DNA of 64,000 nt from CAVQOB01 sp963714325 (GTDB taxonomy: Bacteria; Pseudomonadota; Alphaproteobacteria; Rhizobiales; Hyphomicrobiaceae): assembly GCA_963714325.1 (NCBI GenBank), contig CAVQOB010000010.1, positions 62,001 to 126,000 on the forward strand, written 5' to 3'. Positions 51,104-60,194 of this stretch are shown piece by piece (positions within the stretch are counted from its first letter, which is position 1; each line of letters begins with the position of its first letter). Position numbers and translations under genes: made by a program. The notes beneath the pieces were generated by a model. That model saw only the letters and a list, made by a program, of their open reading frames with translations, ran no database searches and was not told the DNA's origin.

Positions 51104-51730
51104 TCGCTTACCCGGCAATAGATCGTATGGTGCCCGCCAGCCCGGCAATGCGGCGACGCGCAGAAGCCAGCCGTGGATCACTGGATGACTGACGGCCCAG
51201 TCGAAACCTGTTTCGTCGCTTGGATAGGAAAGGTACGCCATCAGCGACAGATCGACGACGGTCGGCCGTTCACCGATTGCGAAATCGCGACCCTGCAAGT
51301 GCTGCTCCAAAATCCCAAGGAAATCGTCGAGCCGCTTGCGGAAAAATGCCAACACCTGCGGATCGGGTTGTGGCGTGAATGTGCGGAGATACCGATAGGT
51401 CGCCATGTAACCGGAGAGCTTGTGATTGTCCCAGAACAGCCAGCGTAGAATGTCGAATTGCTCCTGCTCGTTCGCGCTGCCATACCGGCCATAGCGCGCG
51501 GCCAGTTGCAGCAGGATCGGCGCGGTCTGGGTCTGGCGCACGCCATCCGTTTCCAAGACTGGAATTTCACCCATCGCGTTGACCGCTGCGCGCCACGCCG
51601 GCGTGCGCGTGACACCACCGGCGAAATCCGTCCAGACCGGCTCGAACGTCTGGCCGCACAACGTCAGCATCAACGCGAGCTTGTAGCTGTTGCCCAACTC
51701 GGGGAAGTAATGCAGGCGATAATTGGTCAT
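51071..51730 (-). CDS. Glutathione S-transferase family protein
   Basis: The start at 51730 (MTNYRLHYFPELGNSYKLAL) follows GAGG by eight bases. The 219-residue product has a thioredoxin-like N-domain with the glutathione-site segment MGEIPVLETDGVRQTQTAPI and an all-alpha C-domain (FAIGERPTVVDLSLMAYLSY, with the N-capping box). The final 10 or so residues (LVSRLANADQ) are encoded by a palindromic repeat, so the native terminus may have been replaced. It lies 24 bases after the YceI gene and is probably in one operon with it. Confidence 0.85.
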   Translation of the reverse strand: MTNYRLHYFPELGNSYKLALMLTLCGQTFEPVWTDFAGGVTRTPAWRAAVNAMGEIPVLETDGVRQTQTAPILLQLAARYGRYGSANEQEQFDILRWLFWDNHKLSGYMATYRYLRTFTPQPDPQVLAFFRKRLDDFLGILEQHLQGRDFAIGERPTVVDLSLMAYLSYPSDETGFDWAVSHPVIHGWLLRVAALPGWRAPYDLLPGKRLVSRLANADQ

Positions 51731-51754
51731 TGCCGCAGCCTCGCAAAACATCAC

Positions 51755-52372
51755 CTAATCCGCCCTGATCATCTCGGTCTCGATACGGATTTCGATCTCG
51801 TCGCCGACAAGCGGAATGACCCGCGTCAGGCCCCATTCGCTGCGATTGATCTTGGTCTTCGCGGCAAAGGCGGCAACCTGCTTGCCGGCAAAGCCTGCAT
51901 TGAACTTTCCAAGGGGATGCTCGCCGAGATAGGTCCAGGTGACCGCCAGCGTCACCGGTTTCGCTATGCCGCGAATGGTCAGATCGCCGTCGACCTCGCC
52001 GGTCTTGTCGCCGGTCTTGCGCACCGCCGTGCTCTTGAACGCGATGACGCGATGATTGGCGGCATCAAAGAAATCCGACGTGCGCAGGTGCCGATCGCGT
52101 TCCGCGTTGCCAGTATTGATACTACCGCTGATGATCTTGACGTCCAGCGTGCTTGCTTCGGGATCTGTGGTTTCAAATTCCAGCGTGCCTTCGAGATCGG
52201 AAAAGCGTCCCTCCTGCCGGGTGAGACCGAGATGCTGCCAGGTGAAGGCGACAACCGTGTGCCCCTTATCGAGTTTGTAACTCGCCGCCTGGACAGGCGT
52301 GAGGCAGGTTCCCAGAACTAGGCCCAGAACTAAGCCCAAAGCCCGGCACACAAAAGTTCCCGCGCGCATCAT
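51755..52372 (-). CDS. YceI-family periplasmic protein
   Basis: The double ATG at 52372/52369 follows GGAGG. A signal peptide (RALGLVLGLVLGTCLTPVQA) precedes a lipocalin-like YceI domain of about 175 residues: YKLDKGHTVVAFTWQHLGLT, SINTGNAERDRHLRTSDFFD, DLTIRGIAKPVTLAVTWTYL, FAAKTKINRSEWGLTRVIPL. Family members bind polyisoprenoids or other hydrophobic ligands in the periplasm. It lies between SDR and GST genes on the same strand. Confidence 0.88.
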   Translation of the reverse strand: MMRAGTFVCRALGLVLGLVLGTCLTPVQAASYKLDKGHTVVAFTWQHLGLTRQEGRFSDLEGTLEFETTDPEASTLDVKIISGSINTGNAERDRHLRTSDFFDAANHRVIAFKSTAVRKTGDKTGEVDGDLTIRGIAKPVTLAVTWTYLGEHPLGKFNAGFAGKQVAAFAAKTKINRSEWGLTRVIPLVGDEIEIRIETEMIRAD

Positions 52373-52445
52373 GCTCGTCCTCCCGATCCATGGCCCGGCT
52401 CTTAGACAAAGAATGCGGCAGGTCAAGGCCGACGGCCGGGTTTTG

Positions 52446-53201
52446 CTACAATCCTGCGCTCATGCCGCCATCGACGGCGAGTTCAGCGCCGGTGCAATAG
52501 CGCGAATCATCACTGGCAAAGAACAGCACAGCCTTGGCGATGTCCTCCGGCGTGCCGAGCCGCTTCATCGCAGCCTTGTCAATCAGCGCCTTGGAGAACG
52601 CCGGATTGCGCAATACACGCTCCGTCAACGCCGTCTCGACGAAGCCTGGCGCGATGGTGTTCACCCTAATACCGAACGAGGCATATTCAACCGCGAGGCC
52701 GCGCGTCAACGCGGCCACCGCCCCCTTGGTCGCGGCGTAGACGGCCAATTGCCTGAGCCCCCGGTGCGCCATGATCGAGGCGATGTTGATCAGCGAGCCC
52801 TGGCCGGATTTGCGCAATAGTTCGAAACCGTCGCGCGCCATGCGCACGACGCCGTCGAAATTCACTTCGCGGATCTTGACGTAATCGGCGTCCGTCAGAT
52901 GCCGGAAATCGCCGCGCACGTTGAGGCCGGCGTTGTTGACGAGGCAATCGAGTTTGCCGTGCGCGTTATCGACGGCGCGGAACAACGCGGTGACATCCTG
53001 GCCACGGGTCACATCGCAGGCTATTGCCGTCGCCTGGCCACCGCCTGCCCGAATTGCCTGCACCACGGCTTCCGTCGCTGGCGCGTCAACATCCGCCACA
53101 TATACGACCGCGCCTTCGGTCGCGAACAGCTCCGCGATCGCCCGCCCGATGCCGTTGCCAGCGCCGGTCACGAGAGCAATCTTTCCTTCAAGCCGCGGCA
53201 T
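52446..53201 (-). CDS. Short-chain dehydrogenase/reductase
   Basis: The ATG at 53201 has GGAG eight bases upstream. The 251-residue classical SDR has the cofactor motif ALVTGAGNGIGRAIAE, the NNAG element CLVNNAGLNVRG, catalytic Ser in NIASIMAHRG, Tyr and Lys in YAATKGAVAALTRGL and the C-terminal YCTGAELAVDGGMSAG. An acidic residue after beta-2 (VADVDAPATE) suggests NAD(H) preference. The substrate is unknown. It is the first gene of a same-strand run with YceI and GST. Confidence 0.9.
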   Translation of the reverse strand: MPRLEGKIALVTGAGNGIGRAIAELFATEGAVVYVADVDAPATEAVVQAIRAGGGQATAIACDVTRGQDVTALFRAVDNAHGKLDCLVNNAGLNVRGDFRHLTDADYVKIREVNFDGVVRMARDGFELLRKSGQGSLINIASIMAHRGLRQLAVYAATKGAVAALTRGLAVEYASFGIRVNTIAPGFVETALTERVLRNPAFSKALIDKAAMKRLGTPEDIAKAVLFFASDDSRYCTGAELAVDGGMSAGL

Positions 53202-53335
53202 CCACTCACTCCACGAAACCGGGCCAAACAACGGGCCCAAAAACAGCGCCAAGAAACGGGCGCACAGTGACGCTTATCCGCAAGCACCGCCGTTGATCAA
53301 GCGTGCAGCGCCAGACGTCCCTAATGTTCGGTCAT

Positions 53336-54712
53336 TCAGGCCTTCGGCGGCGTCCATTTCTGGCGCATGGTGACGAGTTCCTCGGCAGCACTGGGATGCA
53401 ATGCCATGGTCGAATCAAAATCGGCCTTGGTCGCGCCCATCCGCATCGCGATCGCCGCCATCTGCACCATCTCGCCGGCATCGGGCCCGAGAATATGGCA
53501 ACCGACAACCTTCTGGCTCGCTGCATCGACAACGAGTTTCATCAGCATGCGCTCGTCACGCTCTGCCAACACATATTTCATCGGCCGGAAACGCGTCTTG
53601 TAGATGTCGATCGCCCCATACCGCCTACGGGCGTTGGCTTCGGCGAGGCCAACCGTGCCGATTTCAGGCTCCGAGAAAACCGCCGTGGGGATCATGTCAT
53701 AGTCGGTCGCCCAGGGTTTGCCGCCATAGAGGCTGTCGGCGAAGGCGTGCCCTTCACGGATGGCAACCGGTGTCAGGTTGACCCGGTCGGTGACATCGCC
53801 GACAGCGTAGATGTTGTCGACGCTGGTGCGCGACGCGGCGTCGACGATGATCTCGCCTTTTGGACCCGTCCTGACGCCGATCTTTTCCAATCCCAGCGCG
53901 GTTGTGTTGGGTATGCGGCCAGTCGCATACATGATCGCGCCGGTCTCGACGACCGAGCCGTCCGACAGGCTGACGTGCAACCGTCCATCGCCGTGACGCT
54001 CAATCGATGCCGGTATCACGCCGGTGCGAATAGCAACGCCGCGCTTGCCCATGGCGCCGGTCAGGTCGTCGCGCAGATCCTCGTCAAAGCCGCGCAAGAA
54101 CTTCTCGCCGCGGTAGAGCAGCGTGGTGTCGACGCCGAGGCCGTTGAAGATGCCGGCGAACTCGACGGCGATATATCCCCCGCCGACGACCAATATCGAC
54201 GCCGGCAGTTTGTCCAAATGGAACGCCTCGTTGGAGGTGATGGCGTGCTCAATGCCGGGAATGTCGGGTACGCTCGGTCGGCCGCCGGTTGCGATCAGGA
54301 TCGTCTTGGCGCTGATCCGCCGGCTGTCGTTTTCAAGGCGGACGGTGTGCTGATCCTCCAACACCGCCCGCGACGCGATGATCTCGACCTTCGAGCGCTG
54401 CAGGTTCGTACGATAGGCTTTTTCAAGCCGATCGATCTCTTTGTCTTTGTTCGCGATCAGTTGGCGCCAATCAAAGACCGGCGTTGCCGGCAAGGTCCAT
54501 CCGAACCCCTTGGCATCGTCGAATTCGCCGTGAAATCGGCTTGCGTAGACGAACAGCTTTTTCGGCACGCAACCGCGGATAACGCAGGTGCCGCCGACCC
54601 GGTACTCCTCGGCAATCGCGACCGTGGCGCCGTGGCCCGCCGCAATCCGCGCCGCACGGACGCCGCCGGAGCCGGCTCCGATCACGAACAGATCATAGTC
54701 GTCCGCCGTCAT
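53336..54712 (-). CDS. gor: Glutathione-disulfide reductase
   Basis: This 458-residue flavoenzyme reduces GSSG with NADPH. The FAD motif is FVIGAGSGGVRAARIAA and the redox pair GGTCVIRGCVPKKLFVYASR, where the family normally has C-V-N-V-G-C or the alphaproteobacterial C-V-I-R-G-C. The NADPH motif is LVVGGGYIAVEFAGIF, followed by YAVGDVTDRVNLTPVA and the C-terminal interface with the His-Pro pair in TMALHPSAAEELVT. It is the third gene of the rpiA-DUF2059-gor run. Confidence 0.93.
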   Translation of the reverse strand: MTADDYDLFVIGAGSGGVRAARIAAGHGATVAIAEEYRVGGTCVIRGCVPKKLFVYASRFHGEFDDAKGFGWTLPATPVFDWRQLIANKDKEIDRLEKAYRTNLQRSKVEIIASRAVLEDQHTVRLENDSRRISAKTILIATGGRPSVPDIPGIEHAITSNEAFHLDKLPASILVVGGGYIAVEFAGIFNGLGVDTTLLYRGEKFLRGFDEDLRDDLTGAMGKRGVAIRTGVIPASIERHGDGRLHVSLSDGSVVETGAIMYATGRIPNTTALGLEKIGVRTGPKGEIIVDAASRTSVDNIYAVGDVTDRVNLTPVAIREGHAFADSLYGGKPWATDYDMIPTAVFSEPEIGTVGLAEANARRRYGAIDIYKTRFRPMKYVLAERDERMLMKLVVDAASQKVVGCHILGPDAGEMVQMAAIAMRMGATKADFDSTMALHPSAAEELVTMRQKWTPPKA

Positions 54713-54728
54713 GCCATGTCCTCAAAAA

Positions 54729-55241
54729 TCACAGCTCGATCCCGCGCTTCTTCAATTCCTGACGCACTTCTGCCTCGACTTCCTGGCCGATTTTCTGACC
54801 CCAGCGCTGACCGGCGAGCATTTGCTGTTGCAGCAACTGGGGTTGCGCGGCGACAAATTTCGCGCCAACCGGTGACTTGAAGAACGCCAGCAGCCCCTTC
54901 AGATCGTCAGTCGAAAATGTCTCGGCATAGAGTGCTGCAACGATATCAATCAGCTCCTGCTTGCGGGCGGTAAACTTTATCGCCAATGACTGAAAGACCT
55001 TGTCGATCTCGGCTTTGTGCTGCGGCTTCTGATTGCCGAAAATCATCGCCATCTGACTGAACATCATCGGCATGACGGCGTCCATCTGTTGAGCGCTCCC
55101 AGAGGCGACCAACACCTCCTTCGCCGCTGCCAGCCGGGCCGGATCGACGTTGGCTTTCTGCGCGTTGGCTGGCTGACCAAGCGTCAAAACAAGTGCCGTC
55201 AGCAGGAACGCTATCGTCATGCGCCGTGAAGGGACCAGCAT
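54729..55241 (-). CDS. DUF2059-domain secreted protein
   Basis: This 170-residue protein has a signal peptide (FLLTALVLTLGQPANAQ) and a DUF2059 helical domain: LAAAKEVLVASGSAQQMDAV, ELIDIVAALYAETFSTDDLK and GLLAFFKSPVGAKFVAAQPQ. Function is unknown; the domain is common in alphaproteobacterial periplasms. It is encoded 16 bases before gor and 29 bases after rpiA on the same strand, an arrangement that recurs in rhizobia. Confidence 0.85.
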   Translation of the reverse strand: MLVPSRRMTIAFLLTALVLTLGQPANAQKANVDPARLAAAKEVLVASGSAQQMDAVMPMMFSQMAMIFGNQKPQHKAEIDKVFQSLAIKFTARKQELIDIVAALYAETFSTDDLKGLLAFFKSPVGAKFVAAQPQLLQQQMLAGQRWGQKIGQEVEAEVRQELKKRGIEL

Positions 55242-55270
55242 CGGGGTGCTCTCAGGGTTGGGGAATGCGC

Positions 55271-55993
55271 TTAGTCTTCGTAGTCTTCGAACTCAGGCGC
55301 GTCGAGGACGACGACACCGGATTTTCCGGCAATGATGGCCTTTGACGCCATGCCGATAAACAGCCCGTTCTCAACGACGCCGGGAATCGATTTCAGGATC
55401 GCATCGAGCATCTCGGCGTCTTCCAGTTCACCGAACGCACAGTCAAAAATGTAATTCCCGCCATCGGTGACGAACGGCTGCTTATCGCGTCCGAGCCGCA
55501 TGCGGACATCACCCTTGCATCCGACCTCGGCCGCCAACGCCTCGATCATGGTTCGCGTCGCAATCGCACCAAAGCGCACCACCTCGACGGGCAGTGGAAA
55601 CTTGCCGAGGCGCTGCACGCGCTTGGTCTCGTCGGCGATGACGATCATGTCGCCCGATGCGGCGGCGACAATTTTCTCGCGCAGCAAGGCGCCACCACCG
55701 CCCTTGATCAATTGGAGCTGATCATCCAGCTCGTCCGCGCCGTCGATGGTCAGGTCCAAAAATGGCTCGTCATCGAGGGTCGCGAGCCGGATACCGAGGC
55801 CGCGCGCCTGTGTGGCGGTTGCCTCCGACGTCGGCACACACAGCACATCAAAGCCGCGCTTGACCTTGGCGCCGAGCAATTCGACCAGTTTTGCCGCCGT
55901 CGAGCCCGTGCCTAGCCCGAGCTTCATACCGGGTTCGATGAATTCCAGGGCCCGCAATGCCGCAGCCTGTTTGAGGTCGTCAGCGTTCATCAT
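55271..55993 (-). CDS. rpiA: Ribose-5-phosphate isomerase A
   Basis: This 240-residue enzyme interconverts ribose 5-phosphate and ribulose 5-phosphate. Motifs: LGLGTGSTAAKLVELLG (phosphate binding), DLTIDGADELDDQLQLIKGG (catalytic Asp), GGALLREKIVA (catalytic Glu) and VTDGGNYIFDC. Two consecutive ATGs at 55993 and 55990 follow GAAGGGA. It is divergent from gph, another sugar-phosphate-linked gene. Confidence 0.95.
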   Translation of the reverse strand: MMNADDLKQAAALRALEFIEPGMKLGLGTGSTAAKLVELLGAKVKRGFDVLCVPTSEATATQARGLGIRLATLDDEPFLDLTIDGADELDDQLQLIKGGGGALLREKIVAAASGDMIVIADETKRVQRLGKFPLPVEVVRFGAIATRTMIEALAAEVGCKGDVRMRLGRDKQPFVTDGGNYIFDCAFGELEDAEMLDAILKSIPGVVENGLFIGMASKAIIAGKSGVVVLDAPEFEDYED

Positions 55994-56108
55994 CGATCCC
56001 TTCCCAGCCGCTCCATCTGAACACCCTCTCTAAGGGGCCAGCGCGCCAGACGCAATCCGCCGTGACAGTTTAAGCATGCCACCCTATTGTCGAGGCGGGG
56101 GAATCTTG

Positions 56109-56810
56109 ATGCAACCGTTCGCGAAATGCCAACTCGCCGGCCAAACCATCGTCTTTGATCTCGACGGCACGTTGGTCGACACCGCGCCTGATTTGATCGG
56201 GTGTATTGATGACATGCTGGCCCTGCAGGGGCTAGCGCCGGCGCCTTATGCGCTGATCAAACCACTGATCTCGATCGGCTCCAAAGCCATGCTGAGACGC
56301 GGCTTCGACTATCACAATGTCAACGTGCCCGATGAGGCGTTGCATGCTCTCTGGCTGCGGTATCTTAAACTCTATGCCGCCAACGTCGCCAAGCGCAGCC
56401 GGCCCTTCGATGGCATCGCTGATCTGCTGCATTCTCTCAAGCAAAGTGGCGCGACCCTTGCCGTCTGCACGAACAAAAACGAAGCGCTATCGAAAGCGCT
56501 GCTCGGCGCACTACGACTTGACTCGCACTTTGGCTGCATCGCCGGCCGCGATACGTTTGCCGAGCAAAAGCCGCATCCCAATCATCTCCTGAAAACGATT
56601 GCCGCCGTCGGTGGCGACCCTCGTCGCGCGGTCATGGTTGGCGACAGTGACGTCGATATCGCAACGGCCAAGGCGGCGCGCATCCCAATCATCGCCGTCA
56701 CATTCGGTTATACACCGGAACCCGTCGCGACATTTGGTCCCGATGTCACGATTGACGGCTACGCGGAATTCTCCAGCGCCTTGGCGGCCATTCTCAGCCG
56801 CCGAATTTAA
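56109..56810 (+). CDS. gph: HAD-family phosphoglycolate phosphatase
   Basis: This 233-residue product starts at ATG 56109, downstream of GGGGGAA. HAD motif I is VFDLDGTLVDTAPD, motif II AVCTNKNEALSKALL, motif III the Lys in EQKPHPNHLL and motif IV MVGDSDVDIATAKAA. A four-helix cap lies between motifs I and II. It hydrolyses 2-phosphoglycolate produced by DNA repair or, in autotrophs, Rubisco oxygenation. The narrower substrate is inferred from family and context. Confidence 0.88.
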   Translation: MQPFAKCQLAGQTIVFDLDGTLVDTAPDLIGCIDDMLALQGLAPAPYALIKPLISIGSKAMLRRGFDYHNVNVPDEALHALWLRYLKLYAANVAKRSRPFDGIADLLHSLKQSGATLAVCTNKNEALSKALLGALRLDSHFGCIAGRDTFAEQKPHPNHLLKTIAAVGGDPRRAVMVGDSDVDIATAKAARIPIIAVTFGYTPEPVATFGPDVTIDGYAEFSSALAAILSRRI

Positions 56811-57001
56811 CGCCCTGAATTTCAGGCCATGAATGCGAATGGGACGCGTTTCCACCGCATCCGTTCCGAACACGCGTTGAATTTCGGTTCATGCCGGCGT
56901 CTCTCTCTGGCCATATTCGAGCGGCTTGTTGCGGGACGTGTGATCGACTCGCGTTCAAATCTCGTCAACGATCAAAACCAACAACGAATAGGATCATCAC
57001 C

Positions 57002-57343
57002 ATGATCAAGCACCTCGCACTCGCCATCGGCTTTTCAGTAGCGCTGGCAACCACCGCGCTGGCCCAGACTACCCCACCAGCTGCGCCGGCTGCACCCGCT
57101 CCGGCGGCGACCGCACCGGCGGCACCTGCACCCACTGCTGCCGTGCCAGCCACTCCGGACGACTGCATCAAGGCTGCCTTCGAACTCGCGCAGAAGGCCG
57201 AGGACAAGAAGATGTCCAACGATGAACTCGACAAGCTCGAGCAGCTGCTGTCGAAGATGGAGAACCATTGTGACGCCAAGCAGTTCACTGAGGCGATGGC
57301 CGTCTCGAAGGACATCAAGGCTGTCATCGATACGAAACAATAA
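57002..57343 (+). CDS. Small secreted Ala/Pro-rich protein
   Basis: This 113-residue protein has a signal peptide (LALAIGFSVALATTALAQ), a low-complexity linker of Thr/Pro/Ala repeats, and a helical C-terminal domain (DDCIKAAFELAQKAEDKKMS, LEQLLSKMENHCDAKQFTEA) with two Cys residues. It is probably periplasmic. No named family was recognised. It is followed by a strong terminator and is therefore monocistronic. Confidence 0.7.
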   Translation: MIKHLALAIGFSVALATTALAQTTPPAAPAAPAPAATAPAAPAPTAAVPATPDDCIKAAFELAQKAEDKKMSNDELDKLEQLLSKMENHCDAKQFTEAMAVSKDIKAVIDTKQ

Positions 57344-57371
57344 ACCGATCCTGCTTTAGAGCGTGTTTCGA

Positions 57372-57395
57372 CGGGCGGCCTTGCGAGGCCGCCCG
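57372..57395 (+). terminator. Terminator after the small secreted protein gene
   Basis: CGGGCGGCC at 57372-57380 and GGCCGCCCG at 57387-57395 form a perfect 9-bp GC stem with the loop TTGCGA. The downstream ACTGCGTTTT provides a short T-run. It sits 29 bases after the stop. Confidence 0.7.
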
Positions 57396-57500
57396 ACTGC
57401 GTTTTGGGACTGGCAACCCCTGAGGAACCGGAAACGGGTGGATGGGCGCCGCCGCTTCGCGTAGAGAGCAGCGACTCAACGCTGGATTGGCTTCCCCCTC

Positions 57501-58403
57501 ATGCGCGCCATCGACTGGATTTTACTCGTCATTCTTTCCGTGCTCTGGGGCGCAACGTTCTTTTTTGTCGGCGTCGCGCTTCCCGAAGTTCCGCCGTTCA
57601 CGCTGGTCCTCGCACGCGTCGCGATCGCCGCCGCCGTGTTGATCCCGCTGGTGGTCGCGCTTGGCTACCAATTTCCAGCGACACCGCTGGCGTGGCGCGA
57701 ATTCCTGGTCATGGCAATCCTCAACAATCTCATTCCATTCTCGCTGATTTTCTATGGCCAGATGCGGATCGCCAGCGGCCTCGCCAGCGTGCTCAACGCC
57801 TCGACGCCACTGTTCGCCTTGCTCGTCGCGCGATTCGTTGCGGGGGAAGCCCTCAGTTGGAACAAGATCGGCGGCATTCTCATTGGCATTGCCGGCGTCG
57901 CAATCCTGATCGGGCCCGCCGCTTTCGCCGGCCGATCTGGGGATGCTTTGGCGATGCTGGCCATTCTGGCGGCGACACTGTCTTATGGCTTTTCCGGCGT
58001 CTGGGGCCGCCGTCTCAGAGATTTCCCGGCGGTAGTCTCAGCCGCCTCTCAATTGCTGTGCTCAACGCTGTTGCTGTTGCCGATTGCCGGCGCGGTCGAC
58101 GGATTCTGGACGCTGCCGCTGCCCTCCGCCAAGGTGCTGTGGGCGATTGCTGGGCTCGGCGTGTTATCGACGGCGCTCGCCTACATCCTGTTCTTCCGCA
58201 TCTTGGCGGCCGCCGGCTCGACCAATGTGATGCTGGTCACGCTGCTGATCCCGTTTTCGTCGATTGCCCTCGGCCACGCGTTTCTGGGAGAAGCTATCAC
58301 CGCGCCGCAGATCGCCGGCGCGCTGGTGATCGGCTCAGGCCTGCTGGTCATCGACGGCCGTCTACTTGGCCTCACGTCAACACCGGCGCCATCTCCCCGT
58401 TGA
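57501..58403 (+). CDS. DMT-superfamily EamA transporter A
   Basis: This 300-residue product has ten predicted helices in two EamA halves: WILLVILSVLWGATFFFVGV at the N-terminus, VLNASTPLFALLVARFVAGE ending the first half, and TNVMLVTLLIPFSSIALGHA with GSGLLVIDGRLLGL at the end. It lies 31 bases before the aconitase X large-subunit gene, which suggests co-transcription and a link to that pathway. The substrate is unknown. Its closest relatives in the window are the two DMT genes after aconitase X. Confidence 0.87.
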   Translation: MRAIDWILLVILSVLWGATFFFVGVALPEVPPFTLVLARVAIAAAVLIPLVVALGYQFPATPLAWREFLVMAILNNLIPFSLIFYGQMRIASGLASVLNASTPLFALLVARFVAGEALSWNKIGGILIGIAGVAILIGPAAFAGRSGDALAMLAILAATLSYGFSGVWGRRLRDFPAVVSAASQLLCSTLLLLPIAGAVDGFWTLPLPSAKVLWAIAGLGVLSTALAYILFFRILAAAGSTNVMLVTLLIPFSSIALGHAFLGEAITAPQIAGALVIGSGLLVIDGRLLGLTSTPAPSPR

Positions 58404-58434
58404 AATTGCGCTGCGGCCATGGCCAAATGCCGCC

Positions 58435-59682
58435 ATGACTTCCCCCGCACTCAGTGCCGCTGATCACGCTCTGCTCGACGGAAAACATGGCCTCGCGGCG
58501 GCGTTTGCCATGCGCCTGCTGCTGCGCTTTGCCGCGGCAATGGGCGCGCCCGGGTTTCTCGACATCACCAGCGCCCACATCGACGGCTGCCTCTATCACG
58601 GCCAGGTCAGCCTTGATTTCGTCGAGCATCTGGTCCGCCTCAAGGGCCGCGTGCGCGTGCCGACAACTTTAAATGTCGGCTCCATGGATCTGATCCATCC
58701 CGAACTCTTTCAAGGCACCCAAGAACTCGCGACCGCGGGCACCCGGCTGATGCGCGCGCACGAAGACCTCGGCTGTATCGCAAGCTTCACCTGCGCACCC
58801 TATCAAACGCTTTTCCGACCGCGCTTCGGCGATCAGATCGCCTGGGCGGAAAGCAACGCCATCGTCTTTGCCAATGCGGTGATCGGCGCACGCACCAACC
58901 GCTATGGGGATTTTATCGATCTAGCATCGGCGTTGACCGGACGGGCGCCCGCCTACGGGTTGCATCTCACAGAAAACCGCCGCGGTCGCCTGGTCTTCGC
59001 AATCGACGCGGCGGTGGATTGCTTCGACGACACCGAGCAAGTGGCGATCGCCATCGGCTCAATTATCGGCGCCAGAGCCGGCGATCGGATCGCCGCGATC
59101 ACCGGGTTGTCGCCCGCAACGAGCGAGGACGACTTGAAGGCGCTCGGCGCGGTCGCAGCGTCATCGGGAGCCGTCGCGATGTTCCATGCCGTCGGCCTGA
59201 CACCGGAAGCGCCGACCCTCGACGCGGCACTGCAGGGCCACCCGCCCGAGCAAACCCATCGCATCACAACGGCCGACCTTTCCGCCGCACTCGACGGACT
59301 GTCGACGGTTCCGATCGACACGGCGCTATCAGCCGTCAGCCTCGGCACGCCGCATTTCTCATTGGCGCAGTTCGAGCGGCTGATGCCGATGCTCACAGCG
59401 ACCCCGCCAACGATCCCGGTCTACATCAACACCAACCGCCACACACTTGAGCAGCTTACAATTCGCGGTTGGGACAAGGGCTTGGCCAGCCTCGGCGTCA
59501 CGCTCGTTGTCGACACCTGCACCTATGTCACCGCTGTCATGCGTGACATCACGGGCGCGGTCATGACCAACTCCGGCAAGTGGGCCTGGTATGCGCCGGG
59601 CAATCTCGGCATCGGCGTCGCTTTCGGTTCGTTGCGCGCGTGCGTCCAGTCGGCTGCCGCTGGAAAAGTGGTTCGCCCATGA
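58435..59682 (+). CDS. Aconitase X large (catalytic) subunit
   Basis: This 415-residue product is of the AcnX type, start ATG 58435. Elements are FLDITSAHIDGCLYHGQ, the segment RVPTTLNVGSMDLIHP, the Cys-containing FTCAPYQTLFRPRFGDQIAW and VVDTCTYVTAVM, and the C-terminal NSGKWAWYAPGNLGI. Bacterial AcnX enzymes characterised so far dehydrate cis-3-hydroxy-L-proline; archaeal ones dehydrate phosphomevalonate. A two-subunit form as here is known. The next gene overlaps it by four bases. No proline racemase or ketimine reductase is adjacent, so the hydroxyproline role is inference. Confidence 0.85.
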   Translation: MTSPALSAADHALLDGKHGLAAAFAMRLLLRFAAAMGAPGFLDITSAHIDGCLYHGQVSLDFVEHLVRLKGRVRVPTTLNVGSMDLIHPELFQGTQELATAGTRLMRAHEDLGCIASFTCAPYQTLFRPRFGDQIAWAESNAIVFANAVIGARTNRYGDFIDLASALTGRAPAYGLHLTENRRGRLVFAIDAAVDCFDDTEQVAIAIGSIIGARAGDRIAAITGLSPATSEDDLKALGAVAASSGAVAMFHAVGLTPEAPTLDAALQGHPPEQTHRITTADLSAALDGLSTVPIDTALSAVSLGTPHFSLAQFERLMPMLTATPPTIPVYINTNRHTLEQLTIRGWDKGLASLGVTLVVDTCTYVTAVMRDITGAVMTNSGKWAWYAPGNLGIGVAFGSLRACVQSAAAGKVVRP

Positions 59683-60092
59683 GCATCCGCGCCGTCACTC
59701 TCGTCCCTGGCAAAGCTCAAGCCCACGTCTTTGCACTCGCCGAACCGCTGAGTTTCTGGGGTGGGTTTGATGCCGCAACCGGTTGCGTCATCGATCGGCG
59801 GCATCCCGATCACGGCCAATGTCTGACCGGAAAAATCATCGTCATGACGGCGGCACGCGGCTCGTCGTCGGGATCCTCCGTCCTCGCGGAGGCGATCCGC
59901 GCCGGCACCGCACCGGCAGGCTTCATCATCGCCGAGCGCGATGCGATCCTGACCGTTGGCGCCATGGTCGCGGCCGAAATCTATGATCGGCATTGCCCGA
60001 TCGTCTGCGTCACACCCGCCGAACTTGCCGTTGTGGCCGACGCGACTGTGCTATCGATCGACGCGACGCCATGCGGCGCAACCATCTCATGA
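59679..60092 (+). CDS. Aconitase X small (swivel) subunit
   Basis: The ATG at 59679 overlaps the TGA of the large subunit (ATGA, 59679-59682), indicating translational coupling. The 137-residue product has the swivel-domain pattern LSFWGGFDAATGCVIDRRHP, then the Ser-rich active-site loop TAARGSSSGSSVLAEAIRAG and IYDRHCPIVCVTPAEL. It completes the active site of AcnX. The length matches small subunits of the heteromeric class. Confidence 0.87.
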   Translation: MSIRAVTLVPGKAQAHVFALAEPLSFWGGFDAATGCVIDRRHPDHGQCLTGKIIVMTAARGSSSGSSVLAEAIRAGTAPAGFIIAERDAILTVGAMVAAEIYDRHCPIVCVTPAELAVVADATVLSIDATPCGATIS

Positions 60093-60194
60093 TGCCAGAC
60101 CGGAGCACGGCCGCCATGCCCGGGCGGCAGTAGTCGTGTGTACCCGCCCCGGCTATAGAAACCTCTCTGTATCGACGCACATGACCGAGGTCAC